A program made the position numbers and the translations under genes. The notes beneath the pieces were generated by a model, which did no database searches, was not told the origin of the DNA, and saw only the letters and a list, made by a program, of their open reading frames with translations. Shown in pieces: positions 1-7,748 of a stretch of DNA of 64,000 nucleotides. The DNA comes from CAIMUX01 sp964473865 (GTDB lineage: Bacteria; Eisenbacteria; RBG-16-71-46; CAIMUX01): NCBI GenBank assembly GCA_964473865.1, contig CAYYQN010000009.1, forward strand, positions 62,001 through 126,000, in the 5' to 3' direction. Within the stretch, counting starts at the first letter, position 1. Every line of letters begins with the position of its first letter.

Positions 1-802
1 CGTGGATCGTGTGCGATGTCCCGTCCTCCATCTTGACCACCACGGAGGTCGTGTCGGCATCGAGGCCCGCGCCGGCGGTGGTCACGGTGGAATCGGCGAA
101 TCCGGAGGCCCGGAGCGCGGCCAGACTGCGAAGCACCATGCCCACGATGTCCGCGCGCGCCGGCTGGGGTGTGGGGGATGTGATCCTCCATTCGCCTTCG
201 GAGCCCTTCTCCAAGGTCACCGTTTCGCGGGCATTGCGCGTGGTATAGGAGACGATCTTCGCCTGGTCCACCTCGAGGACCATACGATTTCGCCAGGTCT
301 CCGGGCCGCGGTCGACCACGGTGCGCAGGTAGACGGGAACCAGGTAGACCTCGTCGCCCTTTGTTGGGCGGATGTAGGTGCTCATGAAGTCGGGGCCGGG
401 CTTGCCGACGACGAACTCGGCGACCGGCTTGCCGCCCTGGGTGATGCGCAAGCTGAATCCGGTGGAGTCAACCTGAAAGTCAGCGTGCGTTTCAGGCGAA
501 ACGGAGATCAGGGTGCGTGTGCTCAGCTTGTCCATCGCCTCGATGATCTGCTTGGGGATCTTGGGATCGGCGGGCTGGTTTCCTTCCGTGGCGACCAGCC
601 AGGTGTCGCCCTGGCGTTGCAGACGCACGGACTGGTGGTCCCCGCTGACCTCGATTCCGTCGACCCGATCCGCCCGGAATGCCGGGAAGATCGGCTTGCC
701 CAGCGAACTCTCCTGCCGTTGCCGGCTGGTCTGGACCCATACGGCGATGATCACCAGGACCACCGCAAAGGCGCCGAGAATGAGAGTCGTCCGCGGCTTC
801 AT
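1..802 (-). CDS. DUF4340 domain protein, partial (3' end outside window)
   Basis: About 267 residues are visible before the gene runs off the left edge. It begins MKPRTTLILGAFAVVLVIIA, a single N-terminal membrane anchor, followed by a soluble beta-rich region (FPAFRADRVDGIEVSGDHQSV) of the kind found in DUF4340 proteins. It is the last visible gene of a minus-strand operon, 15 bp after the GldG-like gene. DUF4340 proteins are regularly encoded beside GldG/GldF-type ABC exporters, probably as an extracytoplasmic partner, but the biochemical role is unknown. The ATG at 802-800 is preceded by a good Shine-Dalgarno (AAGGAGG). The family call rests on sequence style plus neighbourhood. Confidence 0.75.
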   Translation of the reverse strand, partial: MKPRTTLILGAFAVVLVIIAVWVQTSRQRQESSLGKPIFPAFRADRVDGIEVSGDHQSVRLQRQGDTWLVATEGNQPADPKIPKQIIEAMDKLSTRTLISVSPETHADFQVDSTGFSLRITQGGKPVAEFVVGKPGPDFMSTYIRPTKGDEVYLVPVYLRTVVDRGPETWRNRMVLEVDQAKIVSYTTRNARETVTLEKGSEGEWRITSPTPQPARADIVGMVLRSLAALRASGFADSTVTTAGAGLDADTTSVVVKMEDGTSHTIH

Positions 803-817
803 GGTGACCTCCTTCGC

Positions 818-2506
818 TTAGCGGGCCGCGGGCTGAAACGCCTCGACCGTTTGCCGGCGCGCGCGGCGCCGGAACTGCATCCGCGCCACGCTGAGCAGAA
901 TCACCAGGATCGGTACTCCGATGATCAGGACAAGCTTGATGGCCGTGCGTGCGGCGTCGGAGAGCTGGCGGAGCGGGCGGGCCGTGGCACCGCGCGAGCG
1001 GATGCTGATGAGCTCGCTGCCCGAGGTCATCCAGTCGACGGCGTTTTCGAGGAAGATGGAGTTCGCGGGGAAGTTTCGCAGGAAGATGTCGGAGACGAAC
1101 TGGGAGTTGCCTACCAGGATGACCTGCGTGAGCGGGCTCTCCTCCTGGCGGGGCGGATCCACCGTGCCGGCGGCATCGGGCCGCGGCGGCGTCGGCTTGC
1201 CGCCGAAGAAGCTCTTGAACTGGCCGGAGAGCGCCACCGCCAACGGATAGCGCTGGCCGGTCGGCCGGGAGGACCTCGCGGTCGCCGACTGCGGATTCAG
1301 GTCGTAGCTGCCGCTTTCGGTCCAGGACTTGTCGGATGTGCGCGCCAGGATGGTCGCGGTGACTCCGGGTTGGCTTTCGGACGGGGGCGGCGGCGGCTCC
1401 TCGCCCTTGGTCGCGCCTTCCGGCGTGGCCAGGGCGGCGGTGACTTCCAGCGGCGCGGCCCACGGCAGCACGAGCGACTCCAGCTTGGAGGTGACGGGGC
1501 TGCGCTGGTCCAGCCCCTGGTTGTAGACCGCCGGCCAGAAGGGATACTGCACGCTGAACGCCATGTAGCCCTGGGAGAACGTCGCCATCTGGCAGCTTGC
1601 GTCCTTGACCAAGGCGTTCTTGATTGTCGCGCCGTAGAACGAGAGCTGGTCCTCCAGCCCGGTGAGCGCGGGCATGGCGCGAAGCCCCATCTGCTCGTCC
1701 ATGTTGATCGAGTCGAGCAGGAAGAGGATGCGACCGCCACTCATGAGGAACTGGTCCAACTCGTACTTGACCCGTTCCGGGACCCCCTTGGATCCCGCCA
1801 CTACCAGCGTCTTGACATCGGCGGGCACAGAGGAGCGGCCGGCCGCGAGGTCCACCGGCCTTACCTCATACTGCTCCTCGAGGAGTCTCTTCAGCTGGGT
1901 GTAGTCCCGGTCGAGGGTCCGCTCCTGGTTTCCGGCCAGAAACCCGATAACCGGTTTTCCTCCCTGCCGGGAGACCTTGAGGATTGCGGAGGTCAGGTCG
2001 TATTCCAGCGTGTAGTCGTCCTGAACAAACGGCAGCGCCTCGACCTTGTCGCCCTTCTGCACGCCGATCCCGAGAAAGACGTTCGTCACCTGGAACTGGT
2101 CCTTGGCGAGCTGGCTGGCCTGGATCTGGGCCACCCCCATTGACTGGGCCTCCTGCGCCAGCTCGGGCTTCTTCGAAGGGTCGATGATGCGCACCTGCAG
2201 CTTGCCGCGGGCGTACGACTCGTACTCCCGGAGCATGTCAGTGACCCGATTGCGGAGGGGCGCCATTTCGGGAGGGAGCTTGCCGGAGATGTAGGCGTTG
2301 ACCCGCACGACGTCGGGCAGGTTGCGCAGGACCGACTTGGTGGCAGGGGAAATGCTGAACTCGCGTCCGTCGGTCAGGTCGGCCCGAACCGAGGCCTGGG
2401 AAGCGATCAGGTTCAAGGCCACCAGAATCCCCGCGAGGATCACGACGGAGGCGGCCGCGCTCACTCCGTACTTCATCCGCCGTTGCGTTCGTGTCGTCTC
2501 GTTCAT
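818..2506 (-). CDS. GldG-like ABC-exporter auxiliary membrane protein
   Basis: 562-residue protein with one N-terminal membrane helix (about residues 13-35), a long extracytoplasmic Gld-type domain (VNAYISGKLPPEMAPLRNRV, later LVVAGSKGVPE and GGRILFLLDSINMDEQMGLR) and a second helix near the C-terminus (LVLIIGVPILVILLSVARMQ) followed by a basic tail. This is the layout of GldG / ABC-2 auxiliary proteins, which work with an ATPase and a GldF-type permease; in Bacteroidota the homologous trio is needed for gliding. The ATG at 2506 starts 4 bp after the permease stop. An upstream start at 2545 is possible but would overlap the permease. Here the operon more likely serves envelope export than gliding; that is inference. 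Confidence 0.85.
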   Translation of the reverse strand: MNETTRTQRRMKYGVSAAASVVILAGILVALNLIASQASVRADLTDGREFSISPATKSVLRNLPDVVRVNAYISGKLPPEMAPLRNRVTDMLREYESYARGKLQVRIIDPSKKPELAQEAQSMGVAQIQASQLAKDQFQVTNVFLGIGVQKGDKVEALPFVQDDYTLEYDLTSAILKVSRQGGKPVIGFLAGNQERTLDRDYTQLKRLLEEQYEVRPVDLAAGRSSVPADVKTLVVAGSKGVPERVKYELDQFLMSGGRILFLLDSINMDEQMGLRAMPALTGLEDQLSFYGATIKNALVKDASCQMATFSQGYMAFSVQYPFWPAVYNQGLDQRSPVTSKLESLVLPWAAPLEVTAALATPEGATKGEEPPPPPSESQPGVTATILARTSDKSWTESGSYDLNPQSATARSSRPTGQRYPLAVALSGQFKSFFGGKPTPPRPDAAGTVDPPRQEESPLTQVILVGNSQFVSDIFLRNFPANSIFLENAVDWMTSGSELISIRSRGATARPLRQLSDAARTAIKLVLIIGVPILVILLSVARMQFRRRARRQTVEAFQPAAR

Positions 2507-2510
2507 GGCA

Positions 2511-3248
2511 TCAGCTCCACTTCCGGCTTTCGATGGACCGGACATTCAGGAAGAGAAAGAACGCGATCACCGAGAGGTAGTAGAGGAGGTCGCGCAGGTC
2601 GACGACCCCGCGTCCGAGGGAGTCGAAGTGATACCCCACACTGAGGTAGGCGGCGAACGACCGCAGGCCCAGCGCCTGCGGGACCGCGGATAAGACGATC
2701 GGCTCGCCGATCACGTAGAGGGCGAACGCCCCGAACAGCGCGAGGATGAACGCCACGATCTGGTTCGATGTGAGGCTGGAGAGCCAGAGGCCCAGCGCCA
2801 GGTAGGTCCCGCCCAGGAGGAGCGATCCGACGTACCCGCCGATCAGGGCGCCGCCGTCCGGATTGCCGAGGATGATCACCGTGATCGCCAGGGGGAGTGT
2901 GCAGCCGAGAGCGACGGCCAGGAAACCCAGCGCGGCGAGGAACTTGCCCAGCACCGCTTCCCAGTCCTTGACCGGGAAGGTCAGGAGCAGCTCGGTGGTC
3001 CCCAGTTTCCGCTCCTCGGCCCAGAGTCTCATGGTGAGCGCCGGCACGAAGAAGAGGAAGACGACCGGGATGAGAGCGAAAAACTCGCGCATCGTGGCCT
3101 GGTTGACCACGAAGAATCCGCGGAAGAAGAAGAAATGGGTCAGCACGAGGAAGGCGGTGATGAAGATGTAGGCGATGGGCGACTGGAAGTAGCTGCGGAA
3201 TTCCTTGCCGGCGATGGTGCGTACGGTGGTTCCGGTGTTCCCCGTCAT
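2511..3248 (-). CDS. ABC-2 type transporter permease (GldF/NosY-like)
   Basis: 245-residue integral membrane protein with about six predicted helices, including YIFITAFLVLTHFFFFRGFF near residue 30, FFALIPVVFLFFVPALTMRL, and helices around 105-125, 135-160 and 165-190. The motif RLWAEERKLGTTELLLTFPV after the second helix is the typical cytoplasmic coupling segment of ABC-2 permeases of the GldF/NosY group. Its start overlaps the ATPase stop by 4 bp (ATGA), indicating translational coupling, and the GldG-like gene follows after 4 bp. Together these form a complete exporter operon. The substrate cannot be deduced. Confidence 0.9.
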   Translation of the reverse strand: MTGNTGTTVRTIAGKEFRSYFQSPIAYIFITAFLVLTHFFFFRGFFVVNQATMREFFALIPVVFLFFVPALTMRLWAEERKLGTTELLLTFPVKDWEAVLGKFLAALGFLAVALGCTLPLAITVIILGNPDGGALIGGYVGSLLLGGTYLALGLWLSSLTSNQIVAFILALFGAFALYVIGEPIVLSAVPQALGLRSFAAYLSVGYHFDSLGRGVVDLRDLLYYLSVIAFFLFLNVRSIESRKWS

Positions 3249-4189
3249 GACTGCTTCTCTCCCGTGGTCAACCGCAGGAAGACCTGCTCCAGGCTGAGCG
3301 CCGCGGTGTGCAGCTCCGTCAGGACCCAGCCGTTCTCCACCGCCAGGTGGAAGAGCCGGGCCTCGAGATCGGAGTCGGACGGCGCGACGACCTCCCAGCG
3401 GCTGGCGCCCGGGGTTCCTCCCTCGAGGAGGCGCACCGACTCCACCCCGTCGACCGTCCGCAGCTTCGGCTCCGCGGCGGCGGCGCCGGTTCGCAGGCTC
3501 AGAACCGTGGTGGCACGGCCCGCGGATCTCCGGGTCAGTTCCTCGGTGGTGCCGTCCGCCACGATCTTGCCCTCATTGATGACGATCACCCGGGAACAGG
3601 TCGCCTCCACCTCGGGCAGGATATGCGTCGAGAGAATGATCGTCTTCTCGCGGCCGATCTGGCGGATCAGCTCGCGGATCTCGATGATCTGGTTCGGGTC
3701 GAGGCCACTCGTCGGCTCGTCCAGGACCAGCACCTCCGGATCGTGGATCAGGGTGGCGGCCAGCCCGACCCGCTGCCGATACCCCTTCGAGAGCTGTCCG
3801 ATGTCCTTCTGCAGCATCGGACCCAGCGCACAGACCTCGACCATGCGCCGAACCCGACCGTCGCGCTCCGCCGGAGCGATCCCGCGCATCCCGGCCACGA
3901 AGCGGAGGTACTCGATCACGCCCATGTCCTGATAGAGCGGCGCGCTTTCCGGGAGATAGCCGATCCGGCGGCGAACCTCCAGGGAGTGTTCGAAAGAGTC
4001 ATAGCCATCCACCGAGACCCGGCCCGCGTCGGCTGGCAGATAGCAGGTGACGATCCGCATGGTCGTGGTCTTTCCCGCGCCGTTGGGGCCCAGAAAGCCG
4101 ACCACCTCGCCCTTGGGCACATCGAACGTGACGTTGTCGACGGCCGTCGTCGGGCCGTAGCGTTTCACCAGGTTGCGCACCTCGATCAT
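3245..4189 (-). CDS. ABC transporter ATP-binding protein (GldA-like)
   Basis: 314-residue ATPase. It carries Walker A GPNGAGKTT (about residues 34-42), ABC signature LSKGYRQRVGLA (about 133-144), Walker B VLVLDEPTSGLDP and the switch histidine in STHILPEVE. The roughly 90-residue C-terminal extension is typical of ABC-2 exporter ATPases of the CcmA/GldA type. The start at MIEVRNLVKRYG fits the family N-terminus; an in-frame start at 4252 would overlap the predicted -10 element and is rejected. First gene of the minus-strand exporter operon. Confidence 0.92.
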   Translation of the reverse strand: MIEVRNLVKRYGPTTAVDNVTFDVPKGEVVGFLGPNGAGKTTTMRIVTCYLPADAGRVSVDGYDSFEHSLEVRRRIGYLPESAPLYQDMGVIEYLRFVAGMRGIAPAERDGRVRRMVEVCALGPMLQKDIGQLSKGYRQRVGLAATLIHDPEVLVLDEPTSGLDPNQIIEIRELIRQIGREKTIILSTHILPEVEATCSRVIVINEGKIVADGTTEELTRRSAGRATTVLSLRTGAAAAEPKLRTVDGVESVRLLEGGTPGASRWEVVAPSDSDLEARLFHLAVENGWVLTELHTAALSLEQVFLRLTTGEKQS

Positions 4190-4258
4190 GTTGCGTCCAT
4201 CTCCCGTCGGGTCCTCGGTCTCTGATACCGGCCCCGGGCCGGCAGGGCACAAGACGGC

Positions 4259-4287
4259 ATTCTAGGTCGGGCTGATCGCGGGGTCAA
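4259..4287 (-). promoter_or_regulatory. sigma70-type promoter of the ABC exporter operon
   Basis: On the minus strand the sequence reads TTGACC, 17 bp, TAGAAT. It matches the housekeeping -35 in 5 of 6 positions and the -10 in 5 of 6, with ideal spacing, and lies about 70 bp upstream of the ATPase start. Seen directly; activity is inferred. Confidence 0.65.
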
Positions 4288-4529
4288 TCTACCGACCGGC
4301 CGCGCCGCCCGGCGCTCGCCCGAGCCGAGGCGTCGGGACCGGTAGCAGGGGCGGCACGTACCGGGCCCCGGCGTCGGGACCGGAGGCAAGGGCGGCACGC
4401 ACCGAGCTACGGCCGCGGTTCGAGGCGGACCCCCCTCAGACACGGGCGCCTATACCCACCGCCCCCGGATCGGGTTCCGTGCGCCGAGCCCGCAGAAACG
4501 GGCGGGTCCGCGGCGCTCCGGCCGTCGCC

Positions 4530-4558
4530 TTGACTTGAGGCGCGCGCACACCTATCCT
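4530..4558 (+). promoter_or_regulatory. sigma70-type promoter of the TPR gene
   Basis: TTGACT at 4530-4535, a 17-bp spacer and TATCCT at 4553-4558, about 65 bp before the ATG at 4623. It diverges from the exporter promoter, so the 4190-4622 gap is a divergent promoter region with nothing else recognisable. Confidence 0.6.
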
Positions 4559-4622
4559 GGCCGCCGTTCCCCCGCGAACCTCGGGTGCGCGGCCGTTTCC
4601 GCTCTTCAGCCGAGCAGGACGC

Positions 4623-5720
4623 ATGAACGGCGAAGACAGGACCCAGCGTCGGATCGATGACCTCGAACGGAGGCTCAGAGCCCATCCTCAGGACGATGAG
4701 GCGTTCGTTGGGCTTCTGCGCGCCAACATGTCCGCCGGCCACCACATCCAGGCCGCCGAGGCCATGGAGGCGCGCCTGCGGGGGAACCCCGCCCCCGACT
4801 GGGCGATGGTGCAGCTCTTCTGCGAGGCGGCGCGGCAATGCGGGCGGGGGGGGCGGGCGCACGAGGTCCTGCAGGGGCTGGAGGGCGCCCTGGGCGGCAA
4901 CGCCCCGTACTGGACACTGCGCGGGCGCATGTTGGAGGAAGCCGGTCGGCTGGAGGAGGCGTGCGCGGAGCACAATCGGGCCGCCGCCCTCGACCCCGCC
5001 GACGCGGAGTCGGTGTTCCGGCTGGGCGCCACGCTCATGAAGCTGCACCGTGACGACGAGGCGTTGGCCGCGTTCCAGCGCTGCCTGTCGCTCGAACCCG
5101 GAATGACCAAGGCGATGATCAATCTCGGCGTGCTCCACGATCAGGGGGGGCGGCCGGAAAAGGCGATCGAGGCGTTCCGCCACGCGATCGAGGCCATTCC
5201 TCGCAGCGTGGAAAGCCACTGCAATCTCGGCGCGGCCTACGGAGACCTGGGCCGCAAGAAAGACGCGATCGCGGAATTCGAAAAGGCTCTCCGGATCGAT
5301 CCGGAGTGCGCGCTCGCGCACTTCAACCTCGGGCTGGCCCTGATGGATAGCGACCCCGAGGAGTCGCTGGCCGAACTGCGTCGTGCGCAGATGATCGATC
5401 CCGGGAACTGGGACATCAACTTCAACATCGGGCTGGTCTACTTCCGCAAGGGGATGTACGAGGCGTGCGTGCGCTTGTTGAGCCAGTGCGTGCAGGCGCG
5501 GCCGAATTCCGCAGATGCGCTGTACTACCTCGGAGTCGCCTACAACAAGAAGGACCAGCCCGGGCAGGCCATAGAATGCCTCGAGCGCGGCCTGGAGCTC
5601 GACCCGAGCAATGGTCGCGCTCACTTCTACCTGGGCGTTGCCTACGACAAGAAGGGGCAATCGGACCGGGCCCGTCTCTGCTATCAGGCAGCCGATCGGC
5701 TCGGTGGCCGCGAGTCATGA
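4623..5720 (+). CDS. tetratricopeptide repeat protein
   Basis: 365-residue, soluble, all-helical protein made almost entirely of TPR units. Typical 34-residue repeats run from about residue 85 to the end, for example AMINLGVLHDQGGRPEKAIE, CNLGAAYGDLGRKKDAIAEF and YYLGVAYNKKDQPGQAIECL, each with the conserved Gly-Tyr and Pro positions. No signal peptide or enzyme domain is seen, so it is probably a cytoplasmic protein-protein scaffold. It has its own promoter and stands alone between the divergent ABC operon and a long intergenic stretch. The partner is unknown. Confidence 0.88.
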   Translation: MNGEDRTQRRIDDLERRLRAHPQDDEAFVGLLRANMSAGHHIQAAEAMEARLRGNPAPDWAMVQLFCEAARQCGRGGRAHEVLQGLEGALGGNAPYWTLRGRMLEEAGRLEEACAEHNRAAALDPADAESVFRLGATLMKLHRDDEALAAFQRCLSLEPGMTKAMINLGVLHDQGGRPEKAIEAFRHAIEAIPRSVESHCNLGAAYGDLGRKKDAIAEFEKALRIDPECALAHFNLGLALMDSDPEESLAELRRAQMIDPGNWDINFNIGLVYFRKGMYEACVRLLSQCVQARPNSADALYYLGVAYNKKDQPGQAIECLERGLELDPSNGRAHFYLGVAYDKKGQSDRARLCYQAADRLGGRES

Positions 5721-6569
5721 CCTGATCGGCCGCGCGTCAGCGCCGCCCGCGTCGTCTCGGAAACACAGTCGGGGGGAGGTGGAGCCTCGGGTTCGCACGC
5801 CAGGCCCCTCCATTGCCGTGGGGCGGCTCGCCGTCACCGGGGCGGATGCGCGTTCGCTCGCCGTGGCGTGCGCCGGATTCGGAGGGGCCGGGCGGATCCC
5901 TTGGGTCGCGGGATCGGTCCCGGATGCGGCCGGTGGGTGCGTGGCACCTGTTCTCGCTCTGATCCGGTCGCCTGGTCCGGGCCCTTCTTCGCCCGGCTCC
6001 CCCTGCCTATCGAGTTCGCCCCCACATCGAAGGCGGAAGGATCCCTACTTCCTCAGCCACCAGAAGATGTCCAGAAAACAGAGGATCATCATTCCGAGCA
6101 TAGGTCCCTCCAGCGCGCCGCCTGGGGGATTCCCCCCGGCGGCTTCGGAACGCCTCGACGATCCCTGCAATTTCGGTTCCCGTCCTGCGGCGGGTCCCGA
6201 CCCCTATCCTTCCGCCCTTCCCTGGGCACCACCCTGATAGGGCTTGAGCTCCGGCATCCAACCAGTTGCATCGTCCACGTTCGGGCCCGGCTTGAGAAAA
6301 AACTGCCGCCGCGGCGGGGCCGGGCCGGGAGACCGATCCCCGCGGTGCGGGCAGAATGCGCGCGCCGGCGACGAACATCTGGCCGCATGCGACGCGGCCC
6401 CTGGCGACGGAAACGGACCGTTCCGGTCGAGTGACGGCTTGCCGCATCCAAGACCTTGCGGCACAGTCGGAGCGACCGGGCCCGGACTCGGAGAGGTGAT
6501 CGAACGCGCGCCGAGGGGCCCGATGCCCGGTGCGGAGCGGGAGCCCGCGGGGGCAGGAGGATCAGCGTC
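5721..6569. other. 849-bp region without a convincing gene
   Basis: Open frames here are GC-driven and show no recognisable domain or codon pattern. Two things stand out. One is a strong hairpin at 6117-6143 (GCCGCC..GGGGG / CCCCC..GGCGGC). The other is an 18-codon minus-strand frame at 6045-6101 with its own ribosome-binding site, in a locally AT-richer stretch (about 6040-6100). No promoter for the NmrA gene could be assigned with confidence. Confidence 0.5.
6045..6101 (-). CDS. possible 18-residue membrane micropeptide
   Basis: A short minus-strand frame encodes MLGMMILCFLDIFWWLRK. It is a single hydrophobic segment ending in basic residues, the layout of tiny inner-membrane peptides. The start is preceded by TGGAGGG with 5-nt spacing. 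The local base composition is less GC-rich than its surroundings, as expected for a real hydrophobic peptide. No neighbour suggests a partner, and very short frames can arise by chance, so this is tentative. Confidence 0.25.
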   Translation of the reverse strand: MLGMMILCFLDIFWWLRK

Positions 6570-7442
6570 ATGTTTGTGGTCACGGGTGCGAGCGGAAGGA
6601 CCGGAGGGGGTGCCGCGGAGGCCTTGCTGGCCGCCGGGAAATCGGTCCGGGTCGTGGTGCGCAATCCGGCGCGCGCCGCCTCCTGGGCCGCCAAGGGTGC
6701 GGTGGTGCACGTGGCCCCGTTCGAGGATCGCGCGGCCCTGGTCGCGGCGTTCCGCGGGGCCGAGGGTGCCTACCTGATGCTTCCTCCGTTCGGACCGGCC
6801 GATACCGACCTGGCCGCGACCCGCAAGCGACTGCGCGAGGCGCTGCTGGGCGCGGTGCTGGAGGCGCGGCCGGCGCACGCCGTGTTCCTGTCGTCCATCG
6901 GGGCGCAGCACACCGATCGCACCGGCCCGATCGCCGATCTGCATCCCGTGGAGACGGCGTTGTCCGCCTCGGGCCTTCCGGCGACCATCCTTCGGGCCGC
7001 CTACTTCATGGAGAATTGGGGGCCGATGCTCCCGGGTGCGTTGGAGGGGGGAGCTCTCTACCACGGCCTGGAAGCGGATCTGCGGCTACCCCAGGTCGCC
7101 GTGCGTGATGTCGGAGCCACTGCCGCCGAATTGCTGCAGCGTCCGGTCCGGGGGGGCACGCGCGTCGTCCATCTGGCCGGCCCGCAGGAATACTCGCTGC
7201 GCGACACGGCGGAGATCCTGTGCCGCGTGGCCGGCCGCCCAGTGCAAGCGGTCCAGGTGCCCATCGAAACGATGGTGGGCGCCATGCAGGCGATGGGCGC
7301 CTCCGCGGAGGTGGCCCAAAGCTCCGGTGAGATGGTGGCCGGCATCAACAGCGGCCGGGTGGCCTGGGAGGAAGGAAACGTGGTTCTCCGGCGCGGGAAG
7401 ACGACGCTGGAGACGGTGCTGAAGACCCTCCTGGGGACTTAG
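6570..7442 (+). CDS. NmrA/SDR-type NAD(P)-binding protein
   Basis: 290-residue Rossmann-fold protein beginning MFVVTGASGRTGGGAAEALL, with the dinucleotide motif GASGRTG at residues 6-12 and an Arg-rich segment after strand 2 (VVVRNPARA) that suggests NADP(H). The middle (HAVFLSSIGAQHTDRTGPIA) and PATILRAAYFMENW match the NmrA-like atypical short-chain dehydrogenase family, often NADPH sensors or quinone/azo reductases. The classical Tyr-x3-Lys catalytic pair is not evident. The ATG at 6570 has GGCAGGAGG upstream. A MITE-like element begins at the base after its TAG stop; that TAG is part of the duplicated target. Confidence 0.85.
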   Translation: MFVVTGASGRTGGGAAEALLAAGKSVRVVVRNPARAASWAAKGAVVHVAPFEDRAALVAAFRGAEGAYLMLPPFGPADTDLAATRKRLREALLGAVLEARPAHAVFLSSIGAQHTDRTGPIADLHPVETALSASGLPATILRAAYFMENWGPMLPGALEGGALYHGLEADLRLPQVAVRDVGATAAELLQRPVRGGTRVVHLAGPQEYSLRDTAEILCRVAGRPVQAVQVPIETMVGAMQAMGASAEVAQSSGEMVAGINSGRVAWEEGNVVLRRGKTTLETVLKTLLGT

Positions 7443-7631
7443 CCCTGATCCGGCAATCCTCCACGGCGCAAACCGCCTTCGGCTCGCGCCGGAGCACGCC
7501 ATCTGAGGCCTTCATCGCCCTCGCCATGCTCACATAGCGCATGGGCTATGCTCCGCGTGGCTCGGGCTGCGCGCGGCCCCATCTGACGTGCTCCGACACG
7601 TTTTCGCTCGCGCAGGATTGCCGGATCAGGG
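7443..7631. mobile_element. MITE-like inverted-repeat element, 189 bp
   Basis: The two ends, 7443-7460 and 7614-7631, are perfect 18-bp inverted repeats (right end AGGATTGCCGGATCAGGG). The interior is also an imperfect palindrome: GGAGCACG(C/T)CA..CTG recurs on both arms around a central CATAGC/GCTATG hairpin near 7536-7554. The element is flanked by the direct repeat TTAG at 7439-7442 and 7632-7635, consistent with a 4-bp target-site duplication. It encodes nothing and sits between convergent genes, where the hairpin could also end transcription. Transposase family unknown. Confidence 0.6.
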
Positions 7632-7748
7632 TTAGGAGTCGGACGGCCGCGGGCATCCTGCAGGCGGCCGGCCTCGGAGGCGGCGGAACGACCCAGTCCG
7701 CGCGGCTGCCTGGGTTCTTCCGCAGCCTGCCGGGGCCTCTGCGTTCGG

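Noticed and set aside
2..2143. 713-codon plus-strand frame over the ABC exporter operon
   Set aside because: Runs antisense through DUF4340 and GldG-like genes, Arg/Gly/Leu-rich without motifs; a shadow.
4407..5660. 417-codon antisense frame over the TPR gene
   Set aside because: The TPR repeats are clear on the other strand, and the antisense product shows no recognisable domain.
5868..6434. 188-codon plus-strand frame in the 5.7-6.5 kb gap
   Set aside because: No start signal, domain or codon preference. Several overlapping frames of equal quality exist on both strands, as expected from high GC.
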